Below, piece by piece: positions 1-6,319 of a stretch of DNA of 8,665 nt. This stretch comes from Clostridiales bacterium (GTDB lineage Bacteria; Bacillota; Clostridia; WRLR01). Location: the NCBI GenBank assembly GCA_031287655.1, contig JAITSR010000151.1:1-8665 (forward strand), given 5' to 3'. Within the stretch, counting starts at the first letter, position 1; each line of letters begins with the position of its first letter. The position numbers and the translations under genes are program-made. Under the pieces are notes generated by a model, which ran no database searches, had not been told where the DNA came from, and was given only the letters and a program-made list of their open reading frames with translations.

Positions 1-83
1 TCGCGGTGATCCTCGTCGTCGACCTCCTGTATGGCATTGTCGACCCCCGTATTCGGGTCGCCGGAAAAGAGCATGAGTCATGA
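1..83 (+). CDS. oppB: OppB-type peptide ABC transporter permease, C-terminal end (partial)
   Basis: This is the last 26 codons of a gene that enters from the left edge, read in the frame starting at base 3 and ending with TGA at 81-83. The visible protein ends in DLLYGIVDPRIRV followed by a short charged tail. That ending is typical of the OppB/DppB/GsiC permease family, where an aspartate-leucine-tyrosine segment and a DPRIR motif close the last membrane helix. The protein would be one of the two integral membrane subunits of the peptide importer. The stop overlaps the oppC start by four bases (ATGA at 80-83), so the two permease genes are probably translationally coupled. Only the tail is visible. 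Family membership is well supported by motif and context, but the Opp rather than Dpp assignment rests on the downstream genes. Confidence 0.85.
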   Translation, partial: AVILVVDLLYGIVDPRIRVAGKEHES

Positions 84-1162
84 AAGACGACCGCAGCATC
101 GTAGACATTGATGCCAACAATGGCACAGGCGTCGGCACAGCAAGCGCCGACCCGCACGATTTTTCGCCGCTCAAGCTCGAAAACGCGGCCTACGAGCGGG
201 AGAAAAACGAATCCCCCTCGCTGAATTTCATGCAGGATTCGTGGCGCAGGATTCGCAAAAACCGCAGCGCGCTCATTTCGATGGTCGTCCTCGTTTTGCT
301 GATCGGCGTCGCCTTCACCTCGATCTGGCTGTTCCCCCACGACCCGAACCGGCAGAACCTCGCCCACAGCAATCTGCCGCCGAAGATTCCCGGCGTGACC
401 GTGCGCGGCTTCGACGGAACGGCGGCCGACAACAGCGGCGGCGGCGCGTTCATAGACAAATACGCGGCGGAGGGCGTCCCGGAGGGCGTGTACTACTATC
501 TCGGTACCGACAATCTGGGGCGGGATTTGCTCGCGCGGCTTCTCGGCGGCATGAGGGTGTCCCTGCTGATCGCCTTTGTCGCGGCGTTTTTGGATTTGAC
601 GATCGGCGTGACCTACGGGCTCGTTTCGGGGCTTTTCGGCGAGCGGGTCGACTCTGTTATGCAGCGGATTTTGGAGGTGCTCGCGGGGATCCCGAACCTC
701 GTGGTGCTGATCCTGATGCTGACGATCTTCAAGCCCGGCATCTTCACGATCATCCTCGCGATGATTGTGACCGGCTGGATTTCAATGGCGCGGATCGTGC
801 GCGCGCAGACGATGAAGCTGAAAAATCAGGAGTATGTGCTGGCCGCCGTCACGCTCGGCCAATCCAAGGCGGTGATCGCGGCAAAGCACATCCTGCCGAA
901 CATCTCCGGCGTCGTGATCGTGCAGATGATGTTCTCGATCCCGCAGGCGATCTTTTTTGAGGCGTTTCTGAGTTTTATCGGGCTGGGTCTGCGCCCTCCC
1001 GAGGCCTCGCTCGGTACGCTGCTCAACGAGGGGTACAAGGCGTTCCGCGTACTGCCGTATCAGATGTGGGTCCCGACGGTCACGCTCTCGGTGCTGATGA
1101 TCTCGTTCAACCTGTTGGCCGACGGCCTCCGGGACGCCTTTGATCCTAAGATGAAGGAGTAG
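80..1162 (+). CDS. oppC: Oligopeptide ABC transporter permease OppC
   Basis: This 360-residue protein is the second membrane subunit of the peptide importer, and would form the translocation channel with OppB. Residues 1-60 are a polar cytoplasmic leader, rather long for the family. A first membrane helix lies at about 63-84. An extracytoplasmic stretch follows at about 85-140 and includes a Gly/Asn-rich part near 112-122. The family motif GTDNLGRD is at 142-149. Several further hydrophobic helices run between about 158 and 350. The cytoplasmic EAA coupling loop that docks the ATPases is at about 251-274 (EYVLAAVTLG, then HILPN). The protein ends at DPKMKE. The start overlaps the oppB stop, and the SD is weak, consistent with coupled translation. 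Length and motifs match intact family members. The substrate (oligopeptide versus dipeptide) is inferred from the operon. Confidence 0.93.
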   Translation: MKDDRSIVDIDANNGTGVGTASADPHDFSPLKLENAAYEREKNESPSLNFMQDSWRRIRKNRSALISMVVLVLLIGVAFTSIWLFPHDPNRQNLAHSNLPPKIPGVTVRGFDGTAADNSGGGAFIDKYAAEGVPEGVYYYLGTDNLGRDLLARLLGGMRVSLLIAFVAAFLDLTIGVTYGLVSGLFGERVDSVMQRILEVLAGIPNLVVLILMLTIFKPGIFTIILAMIVTGWISMARIVRAQTMKLKNQEYVLAAVTLGQSKAVIAAKHILPNISGVVIVQMMFSIPQAIFFEAFLSFIGLGLRPPEASLGTLLNEGYKAFRVLPYQMWVPTVTLSVLMISFNLLADGLRDAFDPKMKE

Positions 1163-1164
1163 GC

Positions 1165-1190
1165 GTACTTTTTCACCGCGGAAAAAGTAC
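1165..1190. repeat. Perfect hairpin 1 of the oppC-oppD gap
   Basis: GTACTTTTTC at 1165-1174 is repeated in inverted orientation as GAAAAAGTAC at 1181-1190, giving a perfect 10-bp stem with a 6-base loop. It starts two bases after the oppC stop. There is no T-run after the 3' arm, so it is not a classical intrinsic terminator. It is the first of three hairpins packed into this gap and probably belongs to one composite repeat unit. Function unknown; a role in mRNA stability or partial attenuation is inference. Confidence 0.8.
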
Positions 1191-1200
1191 CAAAAACGCG

Positions 1201-1223
1201 CCGGGGGTTTCGAATTCCCCCGG
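1201..1223. repeat. Perfect hairpin 2 of the oppC-oppD gap
   Basis: CCGGGGG at 1201-1207 pairs with CCCCCGG at 1217-1223 around a 9-base loop. The 3' arm runs into GGACCCC (1222-1228), the same heptamer that follows hairpin 3. No T-tract follows. The repeated GGACCCC suffix suggests that hairpins 2 and 3 are repeat modules rather than chance stems. Confidence 0.75.
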
Positions 1224-1235
1224 ACCCCTAAACGA

Positions 1236-1255
1236 CCAGGGGCATCGGCCCCTGG
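1236..1255. repeat. Perfect hairpin 3 of the oppC-oppD gap
   Basis: CCAGGGGC at 1236-1243 pairs perfectly with GCCCCTGG at 1248-1255 around the tetraloop ATCG. The 3' arm continues into GGACCCC (1254-1260), as at hairpin 2. The stem is very stable but is not followed by T residues. About 60 bases of unstructured-looking sequence and the oppD ribosome site follow. The arrangement resembles intergenic palindromic (REP-like) elements. Confidence 0.78.
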
Positions 1256-1327
1256 ACCCCAAGGAAAACGCAGAACCGCGTCAATCCCCAAGACCATTCC
1301 GACACGAGGGCGCGTAGGAGAAAACAT

Positions 1328-2356
1328 ATGGCTGTGGCAACGATACTGAACGTTCGGGATTTGCATGTCTCCTTTGACACCTTTGCGGGCAAAGTGCGGG
1401 CGCTGCGGGGCGTGGCCTTTGATTTGCACAAGGGGGAGACGCTCGCGATCGTCGGCGAATCCGGCTCCGGCAAGTCCGTGACCGGGCGCTCGATCATGCG
1501 GCTGCTCGCCCCGACCGCAAACATAGAGAGGGGCTCGGTCCTCTTTAAGGGCGCCGACCTGCTCAAAAGCGGCGAGAAACGGATGCAGGCGATCCGGGGC
1601 CGTGAAATTTCGATGATCTTTCAGGACCCGATGACTTCTTTGGACCCGACGATGACGATCGGCAACCAGATCATGGAGTCCTACCGAAAGCATATGCGCG
1701 CGTCCAAAGGGGCCGCGCGCGCCCGGGCGCTCGAACTCTTGGACATCGTGGGCATTCCGGACGCGAAGCGACGCTTTTCCCACTATCCCCATCAGTTTTC
1801 GGGCGGACAGAGACAGCGGATCGTAATCGCGATCGCCCTGATCTGCGACCCGGAGATTCTGATCGCGGACGAGCCGACGACGGCGCTTGACGTGACGATT
1901 CAGGCCCAGATTCTAAATTTGATGAAGGACATCCAAAAGAAGGTGTCGACTTCGATCATCTTTGTCACGCACGACTTGGGCGTCGTGGCGAACGTCGCCG
2001 ACCGGGTCGCGGTCATGTACGCGGGCCGGATCGTCGAGGTCGGGCGGACCGACGAGATTTTTTACAGCCCGAGGCATCCCTATACATGGGGGCTGCTCTG
2101 CTCGATGCCGACCCTGTACGAGACCGGAGAGAGGCTGTACGCGATCCCCGGGACGCCGCCGAACATGCTGCATCCGCCCGCGGGGGACGCCTTTCATCTC
2201 AGGAACCCCTACGCGATGGGGATCGACGCGAAAGAGGCGCCGCCGCTGTTTCAAATTTCAGAGACCCACTACGCCGCCACATGGCTGCTTGACCCGCGCT
2301 CACCCGCGGCCGAGCCGCCGGAGGTAATCCAAAAAAAGCGCAGGAGCCTATGTTAA
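1328..2356 (+). CDS. oppD: Oligopeptide ABC transporter ATP-binding protein OppD
   Basis: This 342-residue cytoplasmic ATPase is one of the two nucleotide-binding subunits powering the importer. All ABC motifs are present: Walker A GESGSGKS at 43-50, Q-loop glutamine at 99 (FQDP), signature FSGGQRQR at 157-164, Walker B ILIADE at 177-182 and switch histidine at 215. The C-terminal oligopeptide-transporter domain is present, but the cysteines many DppD/OppD proteins carry there are replaced. The segment reads GDAFHLRNPYAMGID near residues 287-301 and has no Cys, as I recall for Gram-positive OppD. The start is supported by the SD AGGAG at 1316-1320, seven bases before ATG. The 3' end overlaps oppF by seven bases. 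Unlike its neighbours it is separated from the preceding gene by a hairpin-rich 165-bp gap. Confidence 0.94.
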   Translation: MAVATILNVRDLHVSFDTFAGKVRALRGVAFDLHKGETLAIVGESGSGKSVTGRSIMRLLAPTANIERGSVLFKGADLLKSGEKRMQAIRGREISMIFQDPMTSLDPTMTIGNQIMESYRKHMRASKGAARARALELLDIVGIPDAKRRFSHYPHQFSGGQRQRIVIAIALICDPEILIADEPTTALDVTIQAQILNLMKDIQKKVSTSIIFVTHDLGVVANVADRVAVMYAGRIVEVGRTDEIFYSPRHPYTWGLLCSMPTLYETGERLYAIPGTPPNMLHPPAGDAFHLRNPYAMGIDAKEAPPLFQISETHYAATWLLDPRSPAAEPPEVIQKKRRSLC

Positions 2357-3297
2357 ACACAAACCGCAAAAAACTTCTGGAAGTGGACGGCCTGAAGCAA
2401 TATTTCAACAAAGGCCAAAAAACAGAGGTCCGCGCCGTCGACGACATCTCGTTTTATATCGAGGAAGGCGAGACCTTCGGCCTCGTCGGGGAGTCCGGCT
2501 GCGGCAAATCCACGACGGGCAGGAGCATTATCAGGCTCTATACCCCCACGGCCGGGCGGATCCTGTTTGACGGCGAGGACATCGCCAGGATCAGGAGCAG
2601 GGCCGAAATCCTCCGCTTTCGCAGGGATGCGCAGATGATTTTTCAAGACCCCTACGCATCGCTGAACCCGCGCATGAAGGTCAAGGACATCGTCGCCGAG
2701 GGCATTGATCTGCACGACCCCGCCAAGAACGCGCGGGAGCGGGACGAGCGGGTGTATCGGATGCTGGAGCTTGTCGGGCTCGACGAGTCCCACGCCGACC
2801 GCTACCCCCACGAGTTTTCCGGCGGCCAGCGCCAGCGGATCGGGATCGCGCGGGCCTTGGCGCTAAAGCCGCGTTTTATCGTCTGCGACGAGCCGATTTC
2901 GGCGCTGGACGTCTCGATACAGGCGCAGGTGGTGAATTTGCTTCAGGATTTGCAAAAATCCCAGAACCTCACCTATCTGTTTATCGCGCACGACCTGTCG
3001 ATGGTCAAATTCATCAGCGACCGCATCGGCGTGATGTACTACGGCAAACTGGTCGAGGTGGGGCCGAGCGAGGAAATATACAACTACGGCGTCCATCCCT
3101 ACACCGAGAGCCTGCTCTCCGCGATCCCCCTGCCGGACCCCGAATATGAAAGATCGCGAAAGCGAATCGCGTATATCCCCCAACCTCCCGGCGCGGACGC
3201 GAAGTTGCGGGCCGTCGCGCCCGGCCATTTCGTGTACTGCACGGAGGCGGAGGCGACCGCGTATCAGGAAAAACGAAACAAGAGAGTCTGTTCGTAA
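2350..3297 (+). CDS. oppF: Oligopeptide ABC transporter ATP-binding protein OppF
   Basis: This 315-residue ATPase is the partner of OppD in the nucleotide-binding heterodimer. Visible motifs are Walker A GESGCGKS at 47-54, Q-loop glutamine at 99 (FQDP), signature FSGGQRQR at 156-163, Walker B FIVCDE at 176-181 and switch histidine at 214. The C-terminal OppF/DppF extension includes HPYTESLLSAIP and GHFV. The ATG lies inside the end of oppD (7-base overlap). AGGAG at 2342-2346 precedes it by only three bases, unusually tight, so initiation probably depends on ribosomes finishing oppD. The last codons (RVCS and stop) fall inside a 33-bp tandem duplication running into the oppF-oppA gap, so the C-terminus may have been altered by that duplication. 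The catalytic motifs look intact. Confidence 0.94.
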   Translation: MLNTNRKKLLEVDGLKQYFNKGQKTEVRAVDDISFYIEEGETFGLVGESGCGKSTTGRSIIRLYTPTAGRILFDGEDIARIRSRAEILRFRRDAQMIFQDPYASLNPRMKVKDIVAEGIDLHDPAKNARERDERVYRMLELVGLDESHADRYPHEFSGGQRQRIGIARALALKPRFIVCDEPISALDVSIQAQVVNLLQDLQKSQNLTYLFIAHDLSMVKFISDRIGVMYYGKLVEVGPSEEIYNYGVHPYTESLLSAIPLPDPEYERSRKRIAYIPQPPGADAKLRAVAPGHFVYCTEAEATAYQEKRNKRVCS

Positions 3298-3348
3298 AGT
3301 CGAGTGTCCGAATAAAGAGTCTGTTCGTAAAGTCGATTATCAAAATAA
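3283..3348 (+). repeat. 33-bp tandem duplication across the oppF stop
   Basis: Two adjacent 33-base units lie at 3283-3315 and 3316-3348. Their first 21 bases are identical, and 8 of the last 12 match, giving 29 of 33 overall. The first unit contains the final four codons and the TAA stop of oppF. The second repeats the same coding-plus-stop sequence outside the gene. Because 33 is a multiple of three, the second copy is in the same frame. It fills most of the space before the oppA ribosome site. Replication slippage is the simplest origin. Confidence 0.9.
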
Positions 3349-3376
3349 ACATAGTAAACAAAAGGAGAGACGAGCA

Positions 3377-5314
3377 ATGAAAGAGATTCAAGAGATGAGA
3401 GGGCGGAAAAAGGCAAAAAAGACGGCGGCGTTTCACGCAAACGGCGCGGCGGCGCACAATACGCGGGGAGTGGCGCGCAATACGCGGGGAGCGGCGCGTC
3501 TGCTCGCCTTGGCGCTGGTACTCGCGCTGACCTTCGCGGCGTCCGCCGCCCTTGCGGGCTGCTACTCAAACGGCGACACGGCCGCGACGACGACCGCTGC
3601 GGCGGCGACCGAAGCTGTGACCACAACCGCAGCAGCGGCCACAGCCGACGCGGCGACGACGGCTGCCGCGGCAGACGCCGCGACCACGACCACTGCCGCC
3701 GTCGCCGAGACCACCCAAGCGGCGGCGACCCAAGCGGCCGAGACCGCGGGCGGGGCTTCCGGATCGTCCGCGTCCGCCGTGATCAACCTGATGTTCCCGA
3801 CCGAGGTCACGACGCTGGACCCGAGCAACCTGAACGGCAACCCGGATTCGACGGTCCTCGGCGCGGTGTACGAGGGGCTCTACAGAACCGACGAGGCCAA
3901 CAACGTCGTGCCGGGCGTGGCGGATGCTATGCCGGAGATTTCAAGCGACGGCCTGACCTACACGATCAAGCTCAGGCCCGGCGTCAAATGGTCGAACGGG
4001 GACGCCGTGACCGCGGGCGACTTCGTCTACTCATGGCAAGAGCTGATCAAAACGGAGAACGCCTACCTGTACAGCTTCATCATTCAGGGCATCATCGCGA
4101 ACGCGGCCGAAATCGCGAGCGGCGAGATGGACGCGGCCGCGCTGGGCGTAAAGGCCATAGACGACGCGACGCTCGAGGTCTCGCTTGTCGCGCCGACCCC
4201 CTATTTTACCTCGCTGCTGACGTTTGCGCCGCTCTATCCGAAAAACGCGGCCTTTGCGGCGGAAAAGGGCAAGACCTACGGTACCTCGAGTGAGAACGCC
4301 GTATACAACGGGCCCTTCATCATCGAAAACTGGGATCAGAACAGCCTTTCGATGGATTTGCGAAAAAACCCGGCGTATACGGGGGGCAACGCGGCAAAAT
4401 CGGAGAATATCCACTATGAGGTGATCAAGGTCGCATCCACGGCGCTGAACCTGTATGACGCGGGGCAGCTGGACGCGGCGGAGCTGACCGGCGAGATCGC
4501 GTCCCAGAGCGTGAATAATCCGGATTATCAGGCGTTCAACACCGGGACGATCACCTATATCCGCATGAATCAGGAGCGCACGGGCAACGCGACCGTTTTG
4601 GCCAATGCCGATCTGCGAAAGGCGCTGGCGCTCGGGATTGACAAAAAGCTGCTGTGCGACAGGGTGATCGCCGACGGTTCCTCGCCCTTGAACGGGCTGA
4701 TCCCCGCGGGCTTTGTGAACAATCCGTCGACGGGCGTGGATTTTCGGACCGAGGCGGGGGACGTCATGCCCTATAATCAGGATGAAGCCAAAAAATACTG
4801 GGAGAGCGCGAAAGCGGCTCTGGGCGACAAAATCTCCGTCGAGCTGATGGTCTCCGACGACGAGCGGTATGTGAGCATCGCCGAAGCCTTAAAGGGGATG
4901 TACGAGTCCCTCTTTGAGGGGCTGACGGTCGAACTTCTCTCCCTGCCGCAGGACACGGCTCTGGCAAAAGCCCGGCTCACCGGAGGCAGCGATTATGACA
5001 TGTTTTTGATCATGTGGACGCCGGACTATCAGGACCCGATTTCGACGCTGAACGTGTGGAACGAGGGCAATTCGCAGCACTACGCGAATCAGGCCTATTT
5101 TGACCTGTACAACAAAGCGGGCGAGCTCGCGGGGACGGACCTGACGGAGCGCTGGAACACGCTGATCGCGGCGGAAAAGCTGGTTTTGGAGGACGCCGGG
5201 ACGATCGCCGTCTGCACAAACGGCGTGTCCACGCTGATCAACCCGGCGCTGACCGGCATGAATTACCACTCGTTTTCAACGATCACAAACCTGTCGCCGC
5301 TCGAGAAAAAATGA
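3377..5314 (+). CDS. oppA: Oligopeptide-binding lipoprotein OppA (SBP family 5)
   Basis: This 645-residue extracellular receptor captures peptides and delivers them to OppBC. The start has a strong SD (AGGAGAG at 3363-3369) seven bases upstream. The frame is also open further 5', but only through oppF and the duplicated spacer. Residues 1-41 form an unusually long basic n-region containing a seven-residue tandem repeat (NTRG twice). The hydrophobic core is at about 42-58, followed by the lipobox LAGC with lipid-modified Cys62. Residues 68-115 are an Ala/Thr-rich low-complexity linker that would hold the binding domain off the membrane. The family 5 solute-binding domain starts near 125, with TLDPSNLNGNPDS, VYEGLYR and LRPGVKWSNGDAVTAGDFVYSW-like signatures, and continues to the C-terminus. 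The length is normal for OppA. The stop overlaps the cyclophilin start by four bases. Actual ligands cannot be read from sequence. Confidence 0.93.
   Translation: MKEIQEMRGRKKAKKTAAFHANGAAAHNTRGVARNTRGAARLLALALVLALTFAASAALAGCYSNGDTAATTTAAAATEAVTTTAAAATADAATTAAAADAATTTTAAVAETTQAAATQAAETAGGASGSSASAVINLMFPTEVTTLDPSNLNGNPDSTVLGAVYEGLYRTDEANNVVPGVADAMPEISSDGLTYTIKLRPGVKWSNGDAVTAGDFVYSWQELIKTENAYLYSFIIQGIIANAAEIASGEMDAAALGVKAIDDATLEVSLVAPTPYFTSLLTFAPLYPKNAAFAAEKGKTYGTSSENAVYNGPFIIENWDQNSLSMDLRKNPAYTGGNAAKSENIHYEVIKVASTALNLYDAGQLDAAELTGEIASQSVNNPDYQAFNTGTITYIRMNQERTGNATVLANADLRKALALGIDKKLLCDRVIADGSSPLNGLIPAGFVNNPSTGVDFRTEAGDVMPYNQDEAKKYWESAKAALGDKISVELMVSDDERYVSIAEALKGMYESLFEGLTVELLSLPQDTALAKARLTGGSDYDMFLIMWTPDYQDPISTLNVWNEGNSQHYANQAYFDLYNKAGELAGTDLTERWNTLIAAEKLVLEDAGTIAVCTNGVSTLINPALTGMNYHSFSTITNLSPLEKK
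3457..3498 (+). repeat. 21-bp tandem repeat in the OppA signal n-region
   Basis: Two adjacent 21-base copies at 3457-3477 and 3478-3498 differ at one position only. They encode consecutive seven-residue units (NTRGVAR and NTRGAAR) just before the hydrophobic core of the OppA signal peptide. Each unit adds two arginines to the n-region. A recent in-frame duplication is the simplest explanation. Confidence 0.88.
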
Positions 5315-5928
5315 TGAATGAGTATAATGTTTCCGACGCCGCCGACATTTCCGCCGTTTTCCATATGGAGAGCGGCGGGAGCGTCGCGGTCCGCCTGCTG
5401 CAAAAAGCCGCGCCGAACACGGTAAACAGCTTCCTCTACTGCGCGCGGCAAGGCGTCTATGACGGCCACGCGATCGAGCGGATCGTACCCGGCAAATATG
5501 TGGATTTGAGCTATCGGGCCTTTTCCCGCCCCGAGGCCAAATACCTGATCCCCTTGGAATACGAGCTCCGCCCGGAGCTCGTGCCGATCGGAATCGGTTT
5601 TGGCTGCGTCTGCATGGGCGGATACGGCGCGCTGGGCATCGCCGGGGGCGAAGTGTTTTTCCCGCTCAGCCCCTGCCCGGAGCTCTACGGGTTGTACCCG
5701 GTATTCGGCTTCGTGACCTCGGGGCATGAGGAACTGCGCCGCATCGCATCCGTCGCCGTCACACAGGTCACGGACATACCCGGAGTCACGATCTACAGGC
5801 CCGTCGTACCCGAGGTAATCCGTTCGGTCACGCTGCAGACGCGGACGGCCGACGGCCGCCCCTATGAATACCGCGACCCCGTCCGGATCAAAAACCCGAC
5901 GCTGCCGGACAACTGGCGCCCCGACTGA
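5311..5928 (+). CDS. Divergent cyclophilin-type peptidyl-prolyl isomerase-like protein
   Basis: This 205-residue protein has the cyclophilin fold pattern. It shows FHMESGGSVAVRLL (about 17-30) followed by APNTVNSF (34-41), then YDGHAIERIVPG (50-61), GGEVFFPLS (112-120) and FGFVTSGHEELRRI (132-145). These line up with family landmarks such as the FHRIIPG active-site strand. The catalytic arginine seems retained (Arg57), but the histidine before it is glutamate. The Phe and Gln expected a few residues later (FMxQG) are replaced by KYVDL, so isomerase activity is doubtful. There is no signal peptide or lipobox, so it is probably cytoplasmic. ATG overlaps the oppA stop (ATGATG at 5311-5316; either ATG could serve), so it is coupled to oppA. 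A helper role in peptide handling or OppA folding is only inference. No terminator is visible after the gene. Confidence 0.72.
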   Translation: MMNEYNVSDAADISAVFHMESGGSVAVRLLQKAAPNTVNSFLYCARQGVYDGHAIERIVPGKYVDLSYRAFSRPEAKYLIPLEYELRPELVPIGIGFGCVCMGGYGALGIAGGEVFFPLSPCPELYGLYPVFGFVTSGHEELRRIASVAVTQVTDIPGVTIYRPVVPEVIRSVTLQTRTADGRPYEYRDPVRIKNPTLPDNWRPD

Positions 5929-6276
5929 AAATGGCTTTCCGGGCAAGACCCTGAACTTATTGATGGTGACGTGTTTCGGATCATCGTGCCGCTTGACGAT
6001 AGCTACTCCTTTGATGCGGGGACTGTTAAACCGCAAAATGACATCGATTTATCCCGCAAAAATTGCGGTTTATTTTGCGGGATAAATTGTACAATAACAG
6101 AAATTGCCGTATTGGAATACGTTCGGAACAATCCTACCGCCGCGCAAAATGAAATAGCCGCCGCCACCGGAAAATCATTAAGAGGCACTCAATCCGCGAT
6201 TGCGGAACTCAAAAAGAAAGGCTTGCTGATACGGGAGGGCGCGCGGAAAAATGGGCGCTGGGTTATCAGGCAATAA
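5929..6276 (+). pseudogene. 3' remnant of an AlbA_2-type ATP-binding/winged-helix regulator
   Basis: Immediately after the cyclophilin stop, the same frame continues as WLSGQDPELIDGDVFRIIVPL, then DDSYSFD. I recognise this as the C-terminal edge of the ATP-binding regulator family with an N-terminal AlbA_2 (Schlafen-like) domain (COG2865 type). A variable linker with repeated CG(L/I) units follows. Then comes a winged helix: EIAVLEYVRNNPTAAQNEIAAATG leads into a recognition helix near SLRGTQSAIAELKKKGLL and a wing ending GRWVIRQ, stop at 6274-6276. Complete proteins are several hundred residues longer, so the front is missing and this is a truncation. GTG at 5971 could in principle start a roughly 100-residue wHTH peptide, but I see no SD. 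The break at about 5929-5940 marks an insertion or deletion edge. Family assignment is from memory of the motif, without a search. Confidence 0.65.
6027..6087. repeat. Two interlocked inverted repeats inside the regulator remnant
   Basis: A perfect 15-bp inverted repeat pairs 6047-6061 (ATTTATCCCGCAAAA) with 6073-6087 around an 11-base spacer. A second perfect 10-bp repeat pairs 6027-6036 (TAAACCGCAA) with 6063-6072. That second right arm occupies almost the whole spacer of the first, so in RNA the two stems are interleaved and may be alternatives. The core CCGCAAAA occurs at 6031-6038 and 6054-6061, and inverted at 6073-6080. No T-run follows, so it is not an ordinary terminator. The region encodes the linker of the regulator, where repeated CG(L/I) codons may explain part of the symmetry. 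Confidence 0.8.
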
Positions 6277-6319
6277 AATTACAGGATGGCCTGTATCTTT
6301 GCTGAACCGCTGAAACGAG

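Noticed and set aside
241..960. Plus-strand frame overlapping oppC
   Set aside because: Arg/Ala-rich frameshifted reading of oppC with no family resemblance.
782..1792. Long minus-strand open frame of 336 codons
   Set aside because: It runs antisense across the end of oppC, the hairpin gap and the start of oppD, and has no recognisable motif. High GC makes long shadow frames common.
3283..3348. CRISPR-like repeat
   Set aside because: Only two adjacent units without spacers, and one is partly coding. It is a tandem duplication.
3146..3376. 5' extension of the oppA frame
   Set aside because: The frame is open upstream only because it passes through oppF and the duplicated spacer. The strong SD and signal peptide place the start at 3377.
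5263..6036. Minus-strand open frame of 257 codons opposite the cyclophilin gene
   Set aside because: It is antisense to a gene with clear cyclophilin motifs, crosses the junction into the regulator remnant, and shows no domain or SD.
6047..6087. Intrinsic terminator for the opp operon
   Set aside because: The stem is strong but is followed by ATAAATTGTAC rather than a T-run, and it lies inside a coding remnant.
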